Below, one piece after another: positions 8,776 to 17,717 of a DNA stretch of 56,391 bases. The translations under genes and the position numbers were made by a program. The notes beneath the pieces are model-generated. The model was given only the letters and a program-made list of their open reading frames with translations. It made no database searches and was not told where the DNA came from. The stretch is from the IMG/VR virus record IMGVR_UViG_3300011271_000006, positions 1 through 56,391 of that record; one strand, 5' to 3'. Source of the stretch: a virus. The number at the start of each line of letters is the position of its first letter. Positions within the stretch are counted from its first letter, which is position 1.

Positions 8776-10232
8776 TAGGAACGTGCCTTTACAGCATCAA
8801 TAAATCCACCATTCAATGCTGTCTTGATAGCTCCCGACCATTGTAGCCTGAATATACGATCGCGCGCCATTCCTAGCCTATTCCAAGATACAATAGTCAA
8901 AAATTCGCCTCCTTTCCCCATGCTTTGATCAATAGGAAAGCCAAAAGTTATTCCTCTATCATCGGACCAGCTAAGCGACATGACAGGAGGATTAAGTGCA
9001 CTAGCAGGATCATTTGTACCTACTTCAACATCAGCGTCAAAATGTTTATATATTACTCTGTCTAAATCCTCAACCAAATGAGCAAAAGTCTTGATACGAG
9101 GAATTGGTACAGTATCATCAGTATATAAATCACTATCTAGTTCATAAATTTTACCATTCTCAAAATCACCAACATAAAGATTTTCATTAAAATACATACA
9201 GCAATTAGAACGATGTCTATTTAATATTCCTGTATTCTGATTAAACCAATTCCATTCATTCCATTGTTTTGTTTTCAATTCATAAAGCCAAGTCTTATTA
9301 GCTTGTGGAAAAACAATACAATAAAATGCATGATCATCAATTTGAAAACAAAAACCTATAGCATCATTTACTATCGTATATTTTGAAAATTCTGCAACAA
9401 GAAATGGAGTAGATATTTCATTTACTTGATAATTAGAACCTGCAACAACAATACATTTACCTTGTTTATCTTGCATCAACCAAAAAGCAATAATATCTTG
9501 ATTTGCAGCAGAATAAGCAGCAATACAACCATGCTCAATATAAGCACCTTGAACAAGCTGAAAATAAAAATCTGCCGCTCCTGTCCCTATCCAAACTTCA
9601 GTAGTTAATTGACCAATTAACCAAAGTTCTTTATGATCTGTAATTATCGCTACAATAGGATCAGCAGAACCACTCTTAGCCGCTATGTCAAGAGGATCAA
9701 ACGAAGTACCAGCAGTTAATAGCGTATAACTTACTTGAGATAATGAAATATAAAATTGATTAGTACCGGGGCGATTAAATATAAAAAATGTATCAAGGAA
9801 AACAACAAACGCTGCACCAAAAAATGAAGGATCAATAATAGGACCAAAAACATTACTTACCATATTAATAGCCCAACCGCTTGTACCATCAACAAGTACA
9901 ACAGCTAGACCATTATCAGCCATTATGACTTGGCTTTGTCTATCAGGTATAGTTCCTATAAATGATAATGCTCCATTAACAGCTACAGCATATAAATTCG
10001 GGCCTATGACAGTATAAGCAGTACCCAAACTTGTTCGATATAAACAACGCACTTTTCCATTTGCCATTTGATTAGCAAATGTAAGAGTACCAGGAGTTAA
10101 ATAATATGTTGAAGGTGAAGGTGCTTGAGCATCATCAGAATTCATTTCTTCATAAAGATTGATAGTTTTCATTGCGCCAGCAATGACGCTTCGCTCCTGA
10201 TAGGCTCGACCTGATAATGGTATTCGAGGCAT
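8775..10232 (-). CDS. Packaged-DNA stabilisation/tail hub protein, P22 gp10-like
   Basis: The 485 residues begin MPRIPLSGRAYQERS and continue with the INLYEEM, YYLTPGTLTFANQ and GKVRCLYRTSLG features typical of P22 gp10-type beta-propeller tail accessory proteins. Length is close to P22 gp10 (472 residues). In P22, gp10 forms a hexamer below gp4 and anchors tailspikes, closing the portal after packaging. The upstream neighbour is a gp4-like gene, in the same order as P22. The start has no competing upstream ATG in frame. Confidence 0.85.
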   Translation of the reverse strand: MPRIPLSGRAYQERSVIAGAMKTINLYEEMNSDDAQAPSPSTYYLTPGTLTFANQMANGKVRCLYRTSLGTAYTVIGPNLYAVAVNGALSFIGTIPDRQSQVIMADNGLAVVLVDGTSGWAINMVSNVFGPIIDPSFFGAAFVVFLDTFFIFNRPGTNQFYISLSQVSYTLLTAGTSFDPLDIAAKSGSADPIVAIITDHKELWLIGQLTTEVWIGTGAADFYFQLVQGAYIEHGCIAAYSAANQDIIAFWLMQDKQGKCIVVAGSNYQVNEISTPFLVAEFSKYTIVNDAIGFCFQIDDHAFYCIVFPQANKTWLYELKTKQWNEWNWFNQNTGILNRHRSNCCMYFNENLYVGDFENGKIYELDSDLYTDDTVPIPRIKTFAHLVEDLDRVIYKHFDADVEVGTNDPASALNPPVMSLSWSDDRGITFGFPIDQSMGKGGEFLTIVSWNRLGMARDRIFRLQWSGAIKTALNGGFIDAVKARS

Positions 10233-10282
10233 TAAACAATACGCCTCCTAAAATTACCAGGAATGAGTAATTTATCCATAGC

Positions 10283-11263
10283 TTATATCCCATCCGCGTT
10301 GAAAATATTAAAACTTTTACCTTTTCTAAGTCCAATTGGCATTTGCATTGCTGGTATCTGTGCATTAGCTTTTTTGATTGTATTCAAAGCTACTTTAGCT
10401 AATGCAACAGTTGTTCCTTTAGGCTCTAATTGATAAGCTGAAAGCAATCGAATAGCTAAATTATAATGTAACGCTTCCTCATATTCAGGAGGCATATCAA
10501 TATCACTATCTAAATTAGATGTAGTATTATTGACTGTATAAGTAAATCCTGCTCCTGCTCCACCTAAATTAACATTAGAAGCAGTTAAAATATCACCAAT
10601 ATTAAAATCTTCACCACCATCGCCTAATATAACTACAGTAACAATACCACCAGCAACAGTGATATTAGCTGTAGCTCCTGTACCCACACTCAATAGAGGA
10701 TCAACAGGAGCTAAAGGAACAGCAACATAAGCACCATTAACATAACCAGCGCCAGCAGTTGTGATACTTCCTGCTGAAATAGTTGTGGGGAAACCAATAG
10801 CTGATTTGATTAATAAATGAATTTCATATTGATTATTAGGAATAGGCCAACAAAATACATTTCCATAAGGATAAGCAGCATCATAAAAAAAATGATCAGG
10901 TAAACTATTTAAATTCTTGACTGTAATCCTTATATAGTCCTCATAACTGAATATTGGATATAATGGTAAACTTACAGGAGTATTACCAGTATTCAATTGA
11001 ACAACATAAGCGCCTTGAATTTTATCAGGTCTAGGTGCGTTATAATATTGACCAGGACCAATTTTGTTTGATTTTAAACTATTGCCTACATTAACTACTT
11101 CTTGTAATGATGGCACAAGATATCTTCGACGCTGCCATTGTGCCACCATTCTTTTTAAAAGTGTAAAAGCATCATTAGTATCTTCAGCAAGCGGAGTTTG
11201 GCCGACACCAAGGGGTCCAGCCTCTTTTAAAGCTAGAGTGATAATATCGCGTGCTGTAGTCAC
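10283..11263 (-). CDS. Head-completion/tail accessory factor, P22 gp4-like
   Basis: The N-terminal ~80 residues (TARDIITLALKEAGPLGVGQ, then LLKRMVAQWQRRR) match the gp4-like head-completion family that binds the portal ring after packaging. At 326 residues it is about twice the P22 gp4 length: a Gly/Ala/Thr-rich beta insertion (about 160-235, with AGSITTAGAGYVNG and repeated Gly-Asp turns) sits before a helical C-terminus (EEALHYNLAIRLLSAYQLEP). The insert may be a surface decoration. The gene lies between coat and gp10-like genes, as expected. Confidence 0.8.
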   Translation of the reverse strand: MTTARDIITLALKEAGPLGVGQTPLAEDTNDAFTLLKRMVAQWQRRRYLVPSLQEVVNVGNSLKSNKIGPGQYYNAPRPDKIQGAYVVQLNTGNTPVSLPLYPIFSYEDYIRITVKNLNSLPDHFFYDAAYPYGNVFCWPIPNNQYEIHLLIKSAIGFPTTISAGSITTAGAGYVNGAYVAVPLAPVDPLLSVGTGATANITVAGGIVTVVILGDGGEDFNIGDILTASNVNLGGAGAGFTYTVNNTTSNLDSDIDMPPEYEEALHYNLAIRLLSAYQLEPKGTTVALAKVALNTIKKANAQIPAMQMPIGLRKGKSFNIFNADGI

Positions 11264-11442
11264 TCAGTCCAACCAGCTTTGACTTCATTAGCTTTAGATT
11301 TAGACTTTTCTTCTTTAGTTCCACAAACCTCTGTTTCTTCTTTCTTATTATGAACTACAACTGATTTACCTTCTTTATCTTTTACCCACTTAGGCCAAAG
11401 TGCAAAACCTTGTGCATTCTTTTCATCATCAATTTCAGGCAT
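11260..11442 (-). CDS. Small charged protein between coat and gp4-like genes
   Basis: This is a 60-residue, highly charged protein (Lys/Glu-rich C-terminal half). It begins MPEIDDEKNAQGFALWPKWV and ends KAGWTE, and overlaps the next gene by four bases. Function is unknown. The composition and position suggest a capsid-associated or assembly factor. Confidence 0.6.
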   Translation of the reverse strand: MPEIDDEKNAQGFALWPKWVKDKEGKSVVVHNKKEETEVCGTKEEKSKSKANEVKAGWTE

Positions 11443-11510
11443 TTGATAATTCCTTTTTAAAATAATAGTAGGACGATAAATATCATCCTACTTAACCCAT
11501 TCAATACAAC

Positions 11511-12758
11511 TTATACGCGATCTGCACAGACGCACAACCACTCGGGCCTTATATAAGTTTGCCCGAATAAAACATCAACTCTTGTTGCCAACTGATCACT
11601 TCCAGGAAGATAATCAGTCAAAATACGCATGGCGATACCATCATATTCTGCTCGTGCTGCTTCTTCAACAGCCTTGCGAGGCAACACAAGATCAGCGGTC
11701 GCCATCGTAACAGCCTTTTGCGTATAGGCAATGCTCTTACGATAAACCTCACCACTCTTGCTCGCCATGACAATCGCCGCACCATTCAACGGCGATGCAT
11801 CAACAGTTTGGTATTGAACATCAGGACCACCGGCAACACCAGTTGCAGAAGGTACAAGGCCCGGATAAACACTGATTGAAACAGCACCACTAGCAGCATC
11901 AGCAGTAGCAACAAACTGTCGAAGTGTTCCCAAAGATTGTTTGGTAACACGATTGACTGCATTAACAGCACCAAAAGTTAAAATATCACCTTTCTTAATA
12001 GTGCCATTAGTCGCATTAACTACAATAGCGCCACCACTTACAGCAGTAGTTTGACCACCACCATTGACAGTAGCCAAACTATCATAAGTGCCTGAAGTAT
12101 GTTTAATCACAGTTTGATCGCGAAACCAACGCTCATAACCAAGACCTGATTTCATCATACCAGTGCGATATTGTGCACTAATTTCAGTTGCAGGATTAAG
12201 TAGTCCCTGCAATGAAACAGTAGTGCGTGCATCAGTAGTAGGATCATTGACAACTCGCCTAGTCATAGGATCAGCCGAGTTATCATCAAGGATAGCATTA
12301 GCAAGCAGGAATTGCTCAGAAGTCGGGCTAATAATGTTTCCACCACCGTCAACATTAGAAACAAAATTACAAACGCCACCTTCCGAAGCCAACATAACCG
12401 TTGCCGCAACCTTACCAGCTAGGTTATTGATCATTGGTGCCATGACGATTTCCGAATAATCATCAATGGACATAGTACGTTCCGCAGTAGTAAACGGAAC
12501 AGCAACATTCTTTTGTGAGGTTACAGCAAGAGTAGTAAACTGTGCAGTAGTATTCTGCAATTGCATTGCAGGACCATCAGAGACAGTATAATCATTGGGT
12601 AATCTGATACGAAGAATAGAACCAATCTTCGCACCATCAATGGCAAAAGTGCCATCATACTGAGTATCCATATTCATGATAAAGAGATTACTATTTTTAA
12701 ATAATCTAACAGCTTCTCTGGTAATCATATCTATCGTAAGGAGGGATGAACCGGCCAT
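11511..12758 (-). CDS. Major capsid (coat) protein, P22 gp5 family
   Basis: The 415 residues start MAGSSLLTIDMITREAVRL, followed by LFIMNMDTQYDGTFA and LRIRLPNDYTV, the typical N-terminal arm of P22-type coat proteins (430 residues in P22). The fold is the HK97 type and forms the icosahedral shell. A strong ribosome site (AAGGATTATTT) precedes the ATG. The gene is visibly richer in G+C than its neighbours, like a few other genes here that may be highly expressed. It follows the scaffold and a small gene. Confidence 0.9.
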   Translation of the reverse strand: MAGSSLLTIDMITREAVRLFKNSNLFIMNMDTQYDGTFAIDGAKIGSILRIRLPNDYTVSDGPAMQLQNTTAQFTTLAVTSQKNVAVPFTTAERTMSIDDYSEIVMAPMINNLAGKVAATVMLASEGGVCNFVSNVDGGGNIISPTSEQFLLANAILDDNSADPMTRRVVNDPTTDARTTVSLQGLLNPATEISAQYRTGMMKSGLGYERWFRDQTVIKHTSGTYDSLATVNGGGQTTAVSGGAIVVNATNGTIKKGDILTFGAVNAVNRVTKQSLGTLRQFVATADAASGAVSISVYPGLVPSATGVAGGPDVQYQTVDASPLNGAAIVMASKSGEVYRKSIAYTQKAVTMATADLVLPRKAVEEAARAEYDGIAMRILTDYLPGSDQLATRVDVLFGQTYIRPEWLCVCADRV

Positions 12759-12960
12759 AATAAATAATCCTTAAATTAAGGCGCTATAACAGCGCGCAAA
12801 ATAAAAATCCAAAAGCTTTTGAATTCATGGGGAAGCGCGATGCTTGAGGCGCGCAGTTTTACAAGCTTACAGGGTCATTAAGCGGACCAAGACGCTATGG
12901 CAGGGCCTTTAAAGGCGGCCAAGGGCCTAAATCAAAAATCGCTTACAATAAGTCTATAGC
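12759..12960 (-). promoter_or_regulatory. Structured non-coding leader before the coat gene
   Basis: These 202 bases contain no credible gene and are more G+C-rich than the surroundings. They include a perfect 12-bp palindrome GCCTTTAAAGGC near 12905-12916, a GCGCT/AGCGC hairpin near 12782-12796, and paired GCGCG/CGCGC blocks near 12836-12860. On the transcribed strand this is an untranslated leader immediately before the most abundant protein. It may hold a coat-specific promoter, a processing site or a stabilising structure. No clear promoter boxes were identified. Confidence 0.5.
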
Positions 12961-13191
12961 TTAGTCAATTACAAATCGCTCATCGCGGCGATATTTTTCA
13001 CGCTTACGATTATCAGCAATATCGCTAAAAATTGGAGTTTCAAGCTCATTCTTACCTTTATTTTCACATTTTAATAAATTTAAATATAGTTTACCACTAC
13101 TAAACCATGTACATGATGTAGTAATATTATCACTTATATTGTAACTATTATACACAACACAAGAATAAAATAATAATTCATAAATATTCAT
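12961..13191 (-). CDS. Small protein between scaffold and coat
   Basis: The protein has 76 residues, a hydrophobic Tyr/Cys-containing start (MNIYELLFYSCVVYNSYN) and a charged C-terminus. Its ATG shares bases with the scaffold stop (TAATG), which implies coupled translation. No family is recognised. Other P22-like phages carry small variable genes at this point. Confidence 0.5.
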   Translation of the reverse strand: MNIYELLFYSCVVYNSYNISDNITTSCTWFSSGKLYLNLLKCENKGKNELETPIFSDIADNRKREKYRRDERFVID

Positions 13192-14057
13192 TATCTCATT
13201 CCTGATAATCGCTGTTTTCGCCTTTCCTCAACCTGCTGATTACGAATACGAACAAATTCAGCCATGCTTTCTTTACCAGTCAAAACAGTTGGTGTTCGTG
13301 CACCACCACCAAGAGGTTCAGGAGGCTCAGGAACTTTAGAAAGTTTCTTTTCCTTATCCTTCTTGGCTTGTTCAGCTAAAGTTGCTGAAAGCTTAGCAAG
13401 TCTAACAGCCATACGAGCAGGACTTAATGACCAAATTTCTTCAGCGTCATCAACATTATTAACTAGATGATTTAGGATAGCTCCACCATTATCCAAATCA
13501 TCAAGAATACCAATCATTTGACTTGGAATAGGTCCAATGTCTTCAGCTAAGATTTTAACTTTGCTATCAAAATCCTTATCAATCTTCTTTGCTGCATCAG
13601 CTAAACGATTGCAAGCAGCAGTAAATTCCTTTTCAAGAATTTTACGAGAAGCAATGTTTTCAGCTTCTTTTTCCAAATCTTCGCGAGTTAAGGTTTCACC
13701 TTCCTCTGTGGTTTTAGCTTCAAGCTTCTTTTCAAGATCAGCAACCTTGCGTTCTAATTCTTTGCGTTTGCCAACTTCTTTATCAATGCGTCTTTGAATA
13801 CGCTCTTTATCTTTTTGAGTTTTAGCCGCAGCTAATTCAGCTTCTAATTCTTCTTCAGTTTTTTCGCTTCCTTCTTTATCAGCTTCCAAAGCCGCTTTTT
13901 CAGCTTCGGCCTTTGCTTCCGCTGCTTCTTCATCAGCTTTCTTAGTGACTTCTTCAGCTTCAATTTCTTCAGGAGTTTTTGTCTCTGATTGAGTAACTTT
14001 AATCTTTTCACGTTCAGCAGCAGCTTTCTCAGCAGGAGTTAATTCTTTATCAGTCAT
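13191..14057 (-). CDS. Scaffolding protein
   Basis: The 288 residues are dominated by Glu, Lys and Ala, with a long predicted coiled coil (about 20-130), a helical middle (GPIPSQMIGILDDLDNGG near 175-195) and a basic C-terminal tail ending in ERRKQRLSGMR. A basic helix-turn-helix tail is what P22 scaffold uses to bind coat protein. Length resembles the P22 scaffold gp8 (303 residues). It lies just upstream of the coat gene. It should guide procapsid assembly and then exit. Confidence 0.85.
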   Translation of the reverse strand: MTDKELTPAEKAAAEREKIKVTQSETKTPEEIEAEEVTKKADEEAAEAKAEAEKAALEADKEGSEKTEEELEAELAAAKTQKDKERIQRRIDKEVGKRKELERKVADLEKKLEAKTTEEGETLTREDLEKEAENIASRKILEKEFTAACNRLADAAKKIDKDFDSKVKILAEDIGPIPSQMIGILDDLDNGGAILNHLVNNVDDAEEIWSLSPARMAVRLAKLSATLAEQAKKDKEKKLSKVPEPPEPLGGGARTPTVLTGKESMAEFVRIRNQQVEERRKQRLSGMR

Positions 14058-14275
14058 AGCACCACCAAATTCCGCTTTGTTATTTCGTTATTGACTTCAG
14101 CTTTTAAATCCAAAAATACTGGATTAATGGGCGGTTGTTGGTTCTTAAATTTTTCATAGTATCGAGGATCAGTTTTACGCTCTATAAGAAAATTTTCTAT
14201 CTTGTCAAGAGAAGTTTTAGCATCAAGCAATTGTTGATCAGTTAATTGCTGAACCTCAGTTTCTTGCCACTTCAT
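14054..14275 (-). CDS. Small helical protein upstream of scaffold
   Basis: This 73-residue protein overlaps the scaffold start by four bases (ATGA). It begins MKWQETEVQQLTDQQLLDAK and appears fully helical apart from a Pro-rich turn (QQPPINPVFLDLK). Function is unknown. The tight coupling suggests co-regulation with capsid assembly. Confidence 0.6.
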   Translation of the reverse strand: MKWQETEVQQLTDQQLLDAKTSLDKIENFLIERKTDPRYYEKFKNQQPPINPVFLDLKAEVNNEITKRNLVVL

Positions 14276-14496
14276 TTGATCTTGCCTAATGCTTCCATTT
14301 GCTCCTTAGCCAACAATTTTACATCGCGCATTAAAGCTTTATCAGTTTTAACTTCTTCTGCTCGCTGTAAAGAACGCAAAGCGTCTTCAGCACGATATCT
14401 ACGTTCTCTTTCTTCATCTTCTTTAGTTCTTTTAACAGGAGCACAAGGTGAAGGATAATCAGCTACCGGAAGCTTGTTAACCTTTTTCTTAGCCAT
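14272..14496 (-). CDS. Small basic/charged protein of the head operon
   Basis: The start was set at 14496 because an AAGG ribosome site lies upstream of this ATG; a longer in-frame extension to 14562 lies inside the previous gene. The 74 residues begin MAKKKVNKLPVADYPSPCAP and then turn highly charged and helical (TKEDEERERRYRAEDALRSL). Short proteins of this type often sit between portal and scaffold in P22-like phages. Function is unknown. Confidence 0.65.
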   Translation of the reverse strand: MAKKKVNKLPVADYPSPCAPVKRTKEDEERERRYRAEDALRSLQRAEEVKTDKALMRDVKLLAKEQMEALGKIK

Positions 14497-14890
14497 TGAT
14501 TTTATCCTTATGTAAAACCGTTTTAGGTTCAGTTTTAATTTCAATAACCTTTTTCTTCTCAATCATTTCAAGATTTTTTATTACCTTATTAATATCAATA
14601 TTCGGCATATATTTATTCAATGTTGGATCATTATGCCTTTCCATAAGTGCATCATAAATTAGTTGTTTAGCGCTTTCAGAAAAGCTAGGATTACCTAATA
14701 TATCAATTAGATGTTGAACTGCGCGTGGTATAAATTTCTCCACATTAGCTCTAGCGTAAGTTCTAGCATTTTTCCATTTACTTGTCATTCCCTGAGAACG
14801 ACCAATTTCGTACCATGTTGTAGCAAGTGCCAATGCTGTTTCCTCAATCACTTTATGCTTAGGTATTGTAATAATGTCCATAACATTCAC
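14489..14890 (-). CDS. Hypothetical helical protein of the head operon
   Basis: The 133-residue frame starts at a GTG (14890) that overlaps the upstream stop as GTGA; an ATG at 14881 is an alternative. It is helical, with repeated Arg/Ala segments (KNARTYARANVEKFIPRAV) and a Lys-rich tail. No family is recognised. It closes the group of genes that follows the split polyvalent protein. Confidence 0.6.
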   Translation of the reverse strand: MNVMDIITIPKHKVIEETALALATTWYEIGRSQGMTSKWKNARTYARANVEKFIPRAVQHLIDILGNPSFSESAKQLIYDALMERHNDPTLNKYMPNIDINKVIKNLEMIEKKKVIEIKTEPKTVLHKDKING

Positions 14891-15840
14891 AATAAAAAGG
14901 GGTTATAGTCAACGGGTGTGATCTTAGGTTTCTTCCTATCTTCAAACTCAGGAGTATGATCAACTGGTGTAACACCAGCAGAGAAAAGTGGAAAGCCTTC
15001 TTTCAAAGCTTTAGCTTTTAATTCCGGTGTGAGTTTAAGGACATGAATAGTTTGCTTACCTACAATTGGTTTTAATTCACCACCATATTTTTCAGCTAAA
15101 GCTTTACTTCCATATTTACTTATAGCTTCTTTAAAAGTTTCTCCATTATGCATAGCATTAGCTATATCTGTTAATTGACTATCTTCCCTAGCTGTTAATT
15201 TTAATTTATCAGATTTAGATTTTAATTCATTAATATCCAAATCAGGACCATTATATTCATATCTTAAATCACTTACTTTTTGAATTTCCTTCTGCTCAAC
15301 CTTACTACCATATTTCTTAGATATTGCATTAGCTTTAGCAACTAACATATCATCATAGAACTTCATCATACCTTCACCACCAACTTTAAGATCAAGACCT
15401 GATAGAAAATGAATTTCTTTATTAGGACTTTTATCAGTTGGTGAATTAATAAGTTTATCAGCAGCTTCTTTACCTACATAATCAGTTAATTTATCAGGTC
15501 CAACTTGTTCACGAATTACAACTTTCCCATTATGATCTTTAGCTTGTAAATCATTATTAGTTTTATTCCAACGTAATTCAGTTATTTGCTTACTTAAATC
15601 ATATCTAGCTGCTTGTGCTTCACCAGGGGTCCAACTGATCGCGTCCTTATTTTCCTCCACTGCTTGTCGAATAACTCGCTTTAATAATAAATCAGGCCAA
15701 GAGGTTTTGAATGGAGCGTTAGGTAAATTTTGAACATCAGGAATAAATTTATATGCTTCAGAAGGCAACATTTTTTCTAGCTCTTTAGCTAATTCATCTT
15801 GTGTATATTCTTTACCCTTATATTCAAATCTACATGCCAT
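14887..15840 (-). CDS. C-terminal piece (317 aa) of a split phage polyvalent protein
   Basis: The segment NAPFKTSWPDLLLKRVIRQA and SWTPGEAQAARYDLSKQI is the hallmark C-terminal half of large phage polyvalent proteins. In intact proteins it follows the EEIQSD segment, which here is in the 408-residue gene upstream. The two are separated by a GIY-YIG gene. Residues 1-2 (Met-Ala) come from the insert and Cys3 is at the junction: joining Cys407 of the N-terminal piece to Arg4 here restores one 721-residue frame. The start ATG overlaps the stop of the endonuclease gene by 11 bp, so the fragment is probably translated by coupling. Biochemical role is unknown. Confidence 0.8.
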   Translation of the reverse strand: MACRFEYKGKEYTQDELAKELEKMLPSEAYKFIPDVQNLPNAPFKTSWPDLLLKRVIRQAVEENKDAISWTPGEAQAARYDLSKQITELRWNKTNNDLQAKDHNGKVVIREQVGPDKLTDYVGKEAADKLINSPTDKSPNKEIHFLSGLDLKVGGEGMMKFYDDMLVAKANAISKKYGSKVEQKEIQKVSDLRYEYNGPDLDINELKSKSDKLKLTAREDSQLTDIANAMHNGETFKEAISKYGSKALAEKYGGELKPIVGKQTIHVLKLTPELKAKALKEGFPLFSAGVTPVDHTPEFEDRKKPKITPVDYNPFLL

Positions 15841-16498
15841 TGTAAAATCTCAAAGACGTATTATTAGTTCTATGACCCGAAAGCATGTTATATAAAGTTT
15901 TCATTTTTAAATTATAATTATCAACAGCCTTTCCCACACTCGGGTAAACTTGTTTTGTAAAATCATCAATTACTTTTCTAGCAACTTTGGTAATTTTACC
16001 ATAATTAGGATTTTTATCACTTAATTTAGCTAAAGCTAAATTATCTCGCCATGACTGAGGAAGTTTATCATCACGCTTTACAACACCACCATTACCGTCA
16101 TTCTTTCGAGCAACGCGAATAGCTGAAATCCAAGCTTCTGATCTAAAACCACTAGCCGCAATACTTCTTTTCTTTCTTAATTCATCAGATATAGTTAATC
16201 CACAAAAACTTTCGCTACCATCAGTTAAATTAACAAGATTTTCACGACCTATTATAGCTATAATTTCTTTTTCTAATCGTTGCGCTTCTTCATCAGTTTT
16301 ACAATTAGCTATTACATTAATTATAATACCATGTTTATTAACAATATTTTTCCAATGATTATTACTATGAGTCTCGCGCGCTCTATTATAATTATGAATT
16401 TTGTCTTTAGCGCGATGTGAGCCTTTACCAACATAAAAAGGCATTCCATCGCTGGCTTTAAAATGAATATAAACGTAATGTCGCCACATGCTAATCAC
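15830..16498 (-). CDS. GIY-YIG endonuclease gene inserted into the polyvalent-protein gene
   Basis: The 222-residue protein has a divergent GIY-YIG core: HYVYIHFKASDG followed by PFYVGKGSHRAKDK, and a conserved Glu/Asn context around EKEIIAIIGRENLVNL. The C-terminal half (DFTKQVYPSVGKAV, then LYNMLSGHRT) looks like a DNA-binding NUMOD-type tail. The frame fills the whole 665-bp insert exactly, starting at a GTG that overlaps the upstream stop by 8 bp (an ATG at 16489 also fits) and stopping just inside the downstream gene. No group I intron core or splice-site rule (exon U, intron G) fits, and it is not in frame as an intein, so it is best seen as a free-standing homing endonuclease. Confidence 0.85.
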   Translation of the reverse strand: MISMWRHYVYIHFKASDGMPFYVGKGSHRAKDKIHNYNRARETHSNNHWKNIVNKHGIIINVIANCKTDEEAQRLEKEIIAIIGRENLVNLTDGSESFCGLTISDELRKKRSIAASGFRSEAWISAIRVARKNDGNGGVVKRDDKLPQSWRDNLALAKLSDKNPNYGKITKVARKVIDDFTKQVYPSVGKAVDNYNLKMKTLYNMLSGHRTNNTSLRFYNGM

Positions 16499-17717
16499 AA
16501 ATCTTTTTAATTACACCAGCTTGTATCATACGATCAGTAATGTTGTCAAAATCTTTATTTATAGCTTCTTTAATTTTTATACTTTCGCGTCTATGACCCT
16601 GCCCAAAATCACTTTGTATTTCTTCAATATGTAAACTCTTTCCTACTCCTGGTATATCTCTATCATTCATACGAATATGAGCTAAGACATTAGGTTCATC
16701 CCAATGTGAGGTTTTGAAAGTTTCACTTATATTACCTTCTTTTCGATCAAAACTATCAGCGACCGCTTGTGCTTCCCATTCCTTATTATATTGACCAAAT
16801 TTCTCACCATTGGGCCTTAAAACCTTATAATAACCACCTTCATTTATAATTTTATTTTGAGCACCTTTTCGCTCAGGCAACTGTAACAACAATTCCCTAT
16901 AACTATTACCACCAGAAAGTTGCCATTGAGAATATTTAGGCGAATTAAAATTATCAGGATCAGAAGTTGAACCTCCCTTCCAAACCTCATTCAATCTAAC
17001 CTTATTATCAGCAATATGTTGCTCTAATTGCTGTTTTGTAATCTGACCTTTAGGTAAGCTTTCTAAATTAGTCCAAGCTAATTCCTCTTGTCTAATTCCA
17101 GGTTGATTTTTAAGAAAACCTAACCATTGCTCGGCTGTAGCTGAATTCTGCTTAGCATTGCTTACAGCCTTTTCAACTGTGGAAAAAAAAGTAGGAGCGA
17201 CTTCACCAGTCATTTGTTTACCCATTTGTCTAACCATTCCACTACCTAATGATACTATTCCAGCTTTCATCGCTAAAGGACCACCACCGGCCATACCAGC
17301 AATATCTTGTGCTCGCTGAATTCCTTCCTCACTTAAAGGATCAACTTCACCACTATAAACTTGACCAGGAAGTGTAGCAGCACTTCGCACCATTCTCTCA
17401 GGCCAAATTTGATAACGATTTTCACCAATCAAAGCTTTACCATATTCCTTAACAGGAGCTTGACTAGCCGCTACATCTTCAGGACTAGCTTGCCTAATAG
17501 GTTGTCTAGCTCGCATACGAGCAGCTACAGCTTCCCAAGGATTATAAACTAATTCAGGTGGTGTTTCAACTGGAAGCGCAAAAGATTGAGCTTGAGATTG
17601 AATAGTTTGAGAACTAACTACAGGATATAAAGGATTAACTGTATCGTCGCCAGTAGGTTCATTCTCACCAGCTTGATAATACGGTAAACCTTCTTCAGTA
17701 TATTGAAGCTTAGCCAT
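16491..17717 (-). CDS. N-terminal piece (408 aa) of a split phage polyvalent protein
   Basis: Its start overlaps the portal stop (TAATG). The N-terminal third is Pro/Gln-rich; the rest carries the polyvalent-protein features LAWTNLESLPKGQITKQQLE, VLAHIRMNDRD and SLHIEEIQSDFGQGHR. It ends abruptly at VIKKICD, two bases into the inserted GIY-YIG element, while related proteins continue into the APFKTSW/ARYDLSKQ segment now encoded by the gene at 14887-15840. The role of this family, found near portal genes, is not established; internal or capsid-associated virion proteins are likely. Whether the two pieces associate into a working protein is unknown. Confidence 0.8.
   Translation of the reverse strand: MAKLQYTEEGLPYYQAGENEPTGDDTVNPLYPVVSSQTIQSQAQSFALPVETPPELVYNPWEAVAARMRARQPIRQASPEDVAASQAPVKEYGKALIGENRYQIWPERMVRSAATLPGQVYSGEVDPLSEEGIQRAQDIAGMAGGGPLAMKAGIVSLGSGMVRQMGKQMTGEVAPTFFSTVEKAVSNAKQNSATAEQWLGFLKNQPGIRQEELAWTNLESLPKGQITKQQLEQHIADNKVRLNEVWKGGSTSDPDNFNSPKYSQWQLSGGNSYRELLLQLPERKGAQNKIINEGGYYKVLRPNGEKFGQYNKEWEAQAVADSFDRKEGNISETFKTSHWDEPNVLAHIRMNDRDIPGVGKSLHIEEIQSDFGQGHRRESIKIKEAINKDFDNITDRMIQAGVIKKICD

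Noticed and set aside
10150-10365. Minus-strand 71-aa frame at the gp4/gp10 junction
   Set aside because: It lies mostly inside the gp4-like and gp10-like genes in another frame and has no protein-like pattern or ribosome site.
15832-16496. Group I intron or intein as explanation for the split polyvalent gene
   Set aside because: No placement of the shared TGT gives both an exon-final U and an intron-final G, the endonuclease frame leaves no room for a catalytic RNA core, and stop codons at both junctions exclude an in-frame intein.
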